Positions 39,856 through 40,747 of a stretch of DNA of 40,747 bases are shown in pieces. A program made the translations under genes and the position numbers. Position 1 is the stretch's first letter, and each line of letters begins with the position of its first letter. This DNA is from an uncultured Variovorax sp. Lineage in GTDB: Bacteria; Pseudomonadota; Gammaproteobacteria; Burkholderiales; Burkholderiaceae. The notes under the pieces were generated by a model that was given only the letters and a program-made list of their open reading frames with translations, was not told the DNA's origin and did not search any database. The stretch is from NCBI GenBank assembly GCA_946478645.1, contig CAMLCW010000003.1:1-40747 (forward strand), written 5' to 3'.

Positions 39856-40747
39856 GTGTTCCAGCTCACCCAACTTCGATGCTTCGTGGCCGTGGCCACC
39901 GAGCTGCACTTCGGCCGCGCCGCCACATCACTGAGCATGACCCAGCCGCCGCTCACGCGGCAGATCCAGCTGCTGGAGCATGAGGTGGGCGTGCGCCTGC
40001 TCGAGCGTTCGGGCGGCAGCGTGCGGCTGACGCCGGCCGGCGCCGTCTTCCTGCGCGAGGCGGAGGACATCCTGCGGCGCAGCCAGGCGGCCGCGCTGGC
40101 CGCGCGACGCGCCATGCGTGCCGATGCCGGCAGCGTGACGGTCGGCTTCATTCCGGCCGCGAGCTTCACGCTGCTGCCGCAGCTGCTGGCGGCCGTGCGC
40201 GCGCAGCTGCCCGACGTGCAGGTGGTGCTGCGCGAGATGCAGACGGTCGAGCAGATCGAGGCCCTCGGCACCGACCGCATCGAGCTGGGCATCGTGCGGC
40301 CGTTCGCGCCGCGCAGCTTCACCGAATCGGCCGCCATGTTCCGAGAGCCCTTCGTGCTTGCGTTGCCCGCGGAACATCCGCTGGTGCAACACGAGGCGAT
40401 CCCGCTCGCGGCCCTCGAAGGACAACCCTTCATCGAGTTCTGCCCCTCCGAGTCGCGCTACCTCTACGAGCTCGTGGCCGGGCGGCTGCGCGCCGAAGGG
40501 GTTGCACCGGAGACCGTGCAGACCTTGAGCCACACCCACTCGATCCTGTCGCTGGTGGATGCCGGGGTCGGCATGGCGCTGGTGCCGCGCTCCGCCGCCA
40601 GGCTGCGCTACGCGGGCGTGGTCTTCAGGCCGCTGCGGGATGCGCCGGGCCTGGACGTGGAGGTGCACCTGGCATGGCGCCGGGGCGGCCGCCACGGCGT
40701 TGCCGCCACCTTGCGCCAAGTGATCCAGCAGGCCTTTCCGGCACCGG
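39856..40747 (+). CDS. LysR-family transcriptional regulator (3' end outside window)
   Basis: Open frame of 297 codons that reaches the right edge. GTG 39856 must be the start: an in-frame TGA lies two codons upstream and the LysR fold begins at once ('FQLTQLRCFVAVATELHFGRAA', then 'LSMTQPPLTRQIQLLEHEVG', 'LLERSGGSVRLTPAG'). The 'ELHFGRAA..L..TQPPLTRQI' wording is that of the CatR/BenM/CbnR-like group. The effector domain (from about residue 90) is nearly complete. It is divergent from the DapA-family/Bug pair by 104 bp and is its probable activator. Confidence 0.93.
   Translation, partial: MFQLTQLRCFVAVATELHFGRAATSLSMTQPPLTRQIQLLEHEVGVRLLERSGGSVRLTPAGAVFLREAEDILRRSQAAALAARRAMRADAGSVTVGFIPAASFTLLPQLLAAVRAQLPDVQVVLREMQTVEQIEALGTDRIELGIVRPFAPRSFTESAAMFREPFVLALPAEHPLVQHEAIPLAALEGQPFIEFCPSESRYLYELVAGRLRAEGVAPETVQTLSHTHSILSLVDAGVGMALVPRSAARLRYAGVVFRPLRDAPGLDVEVHLAWRRGGRHGVAATLRQVIQQAFPAP

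Overview
The window is very GC-rich, densely packed DNA. Its gene content is typical of a soil or rhizosphere betaproteobacterium of the Burkholderiales, most likely Comamonadaceae of a Variovorax/Acidovorax type. The evidence is three orphan Bug-type receptors, several LysR regulators with adjacent catabolic genes, a CaiB/BaiF CoA-transferase module, a periplasmic molybdenum aldehyde-oxidase module and a TRAP transporter. The genus is inferred from gene style only; no rRNA or other marker is present. I see no tRNA, rRNA, CRISPR array or insertion sequence, and no gene-free stretch over 300 bases. The longest gap is 20371-20656, which holds promoter and operator-like elements.

Layout. 3-716: 3' end of a type B carboxylesterase. 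759-7063: an acid/CoA catabolic block that looks less GC-rich than its flanks. It holds a Bug receptor divergent from a zinc alcohol dehydrogenase, then LysR > CoA-transferase > Bug receptor > crotonase on the minus strand. 7200-8219: YihY membrane protein. 8207-12563 (minus): DoxX plus a three-subunit PaoABC-like aldehyde oxidoreductase, divergent from a LysR gene. That LysR gene overlaps an intact aadA-type aminoglycoside adenylyltransferase (13601-14392). 14405-18295: MscS channel, TreF-type trehalase and an unrecognised protein. 18371-20370 (minus): GntR regulator followed by a YhcG/DUF1016 nuclease whose gene contains striking palindromes.

20657-30861 (plus) is the most interesting region. 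It is one long operon of Rieske oxygenase, glutamine-synthetase-like ligase, adrenodoxin-type ferredoxin, a complete Liv ABC importer (five genes), a lipoprotein amidohydrolase and a class I glutamine-amidotransferase-like hydrolase. The combination recalls aniline degradation (AtdA1/AtdA2 with a Rieske dioxygenase) and isopropylamine degradation (IpuC). It suggests uptake of an amine or amide, gamma-glutamylation, oxygenation and deglutamylation. The substrate is unknown. Three TTGNATRCAA-like sites lie between this operon and the divergent GntR gene.

30877-37651 (minus) is a LacI-headed operon with split transketolase, a YihU-like beta-hydroxyacid dehydrogenase and TRAP transporter dctPQM. 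Two perfect palindromes sharing GGGAACGTTCCC, one before lacI and one inside it, are likely its operators. 37808-39751 (minus) holds a Bug receptor and a DapA-family aldolase/lyase, divergent from a LysR gene that runs off the right edge (39856 onward).
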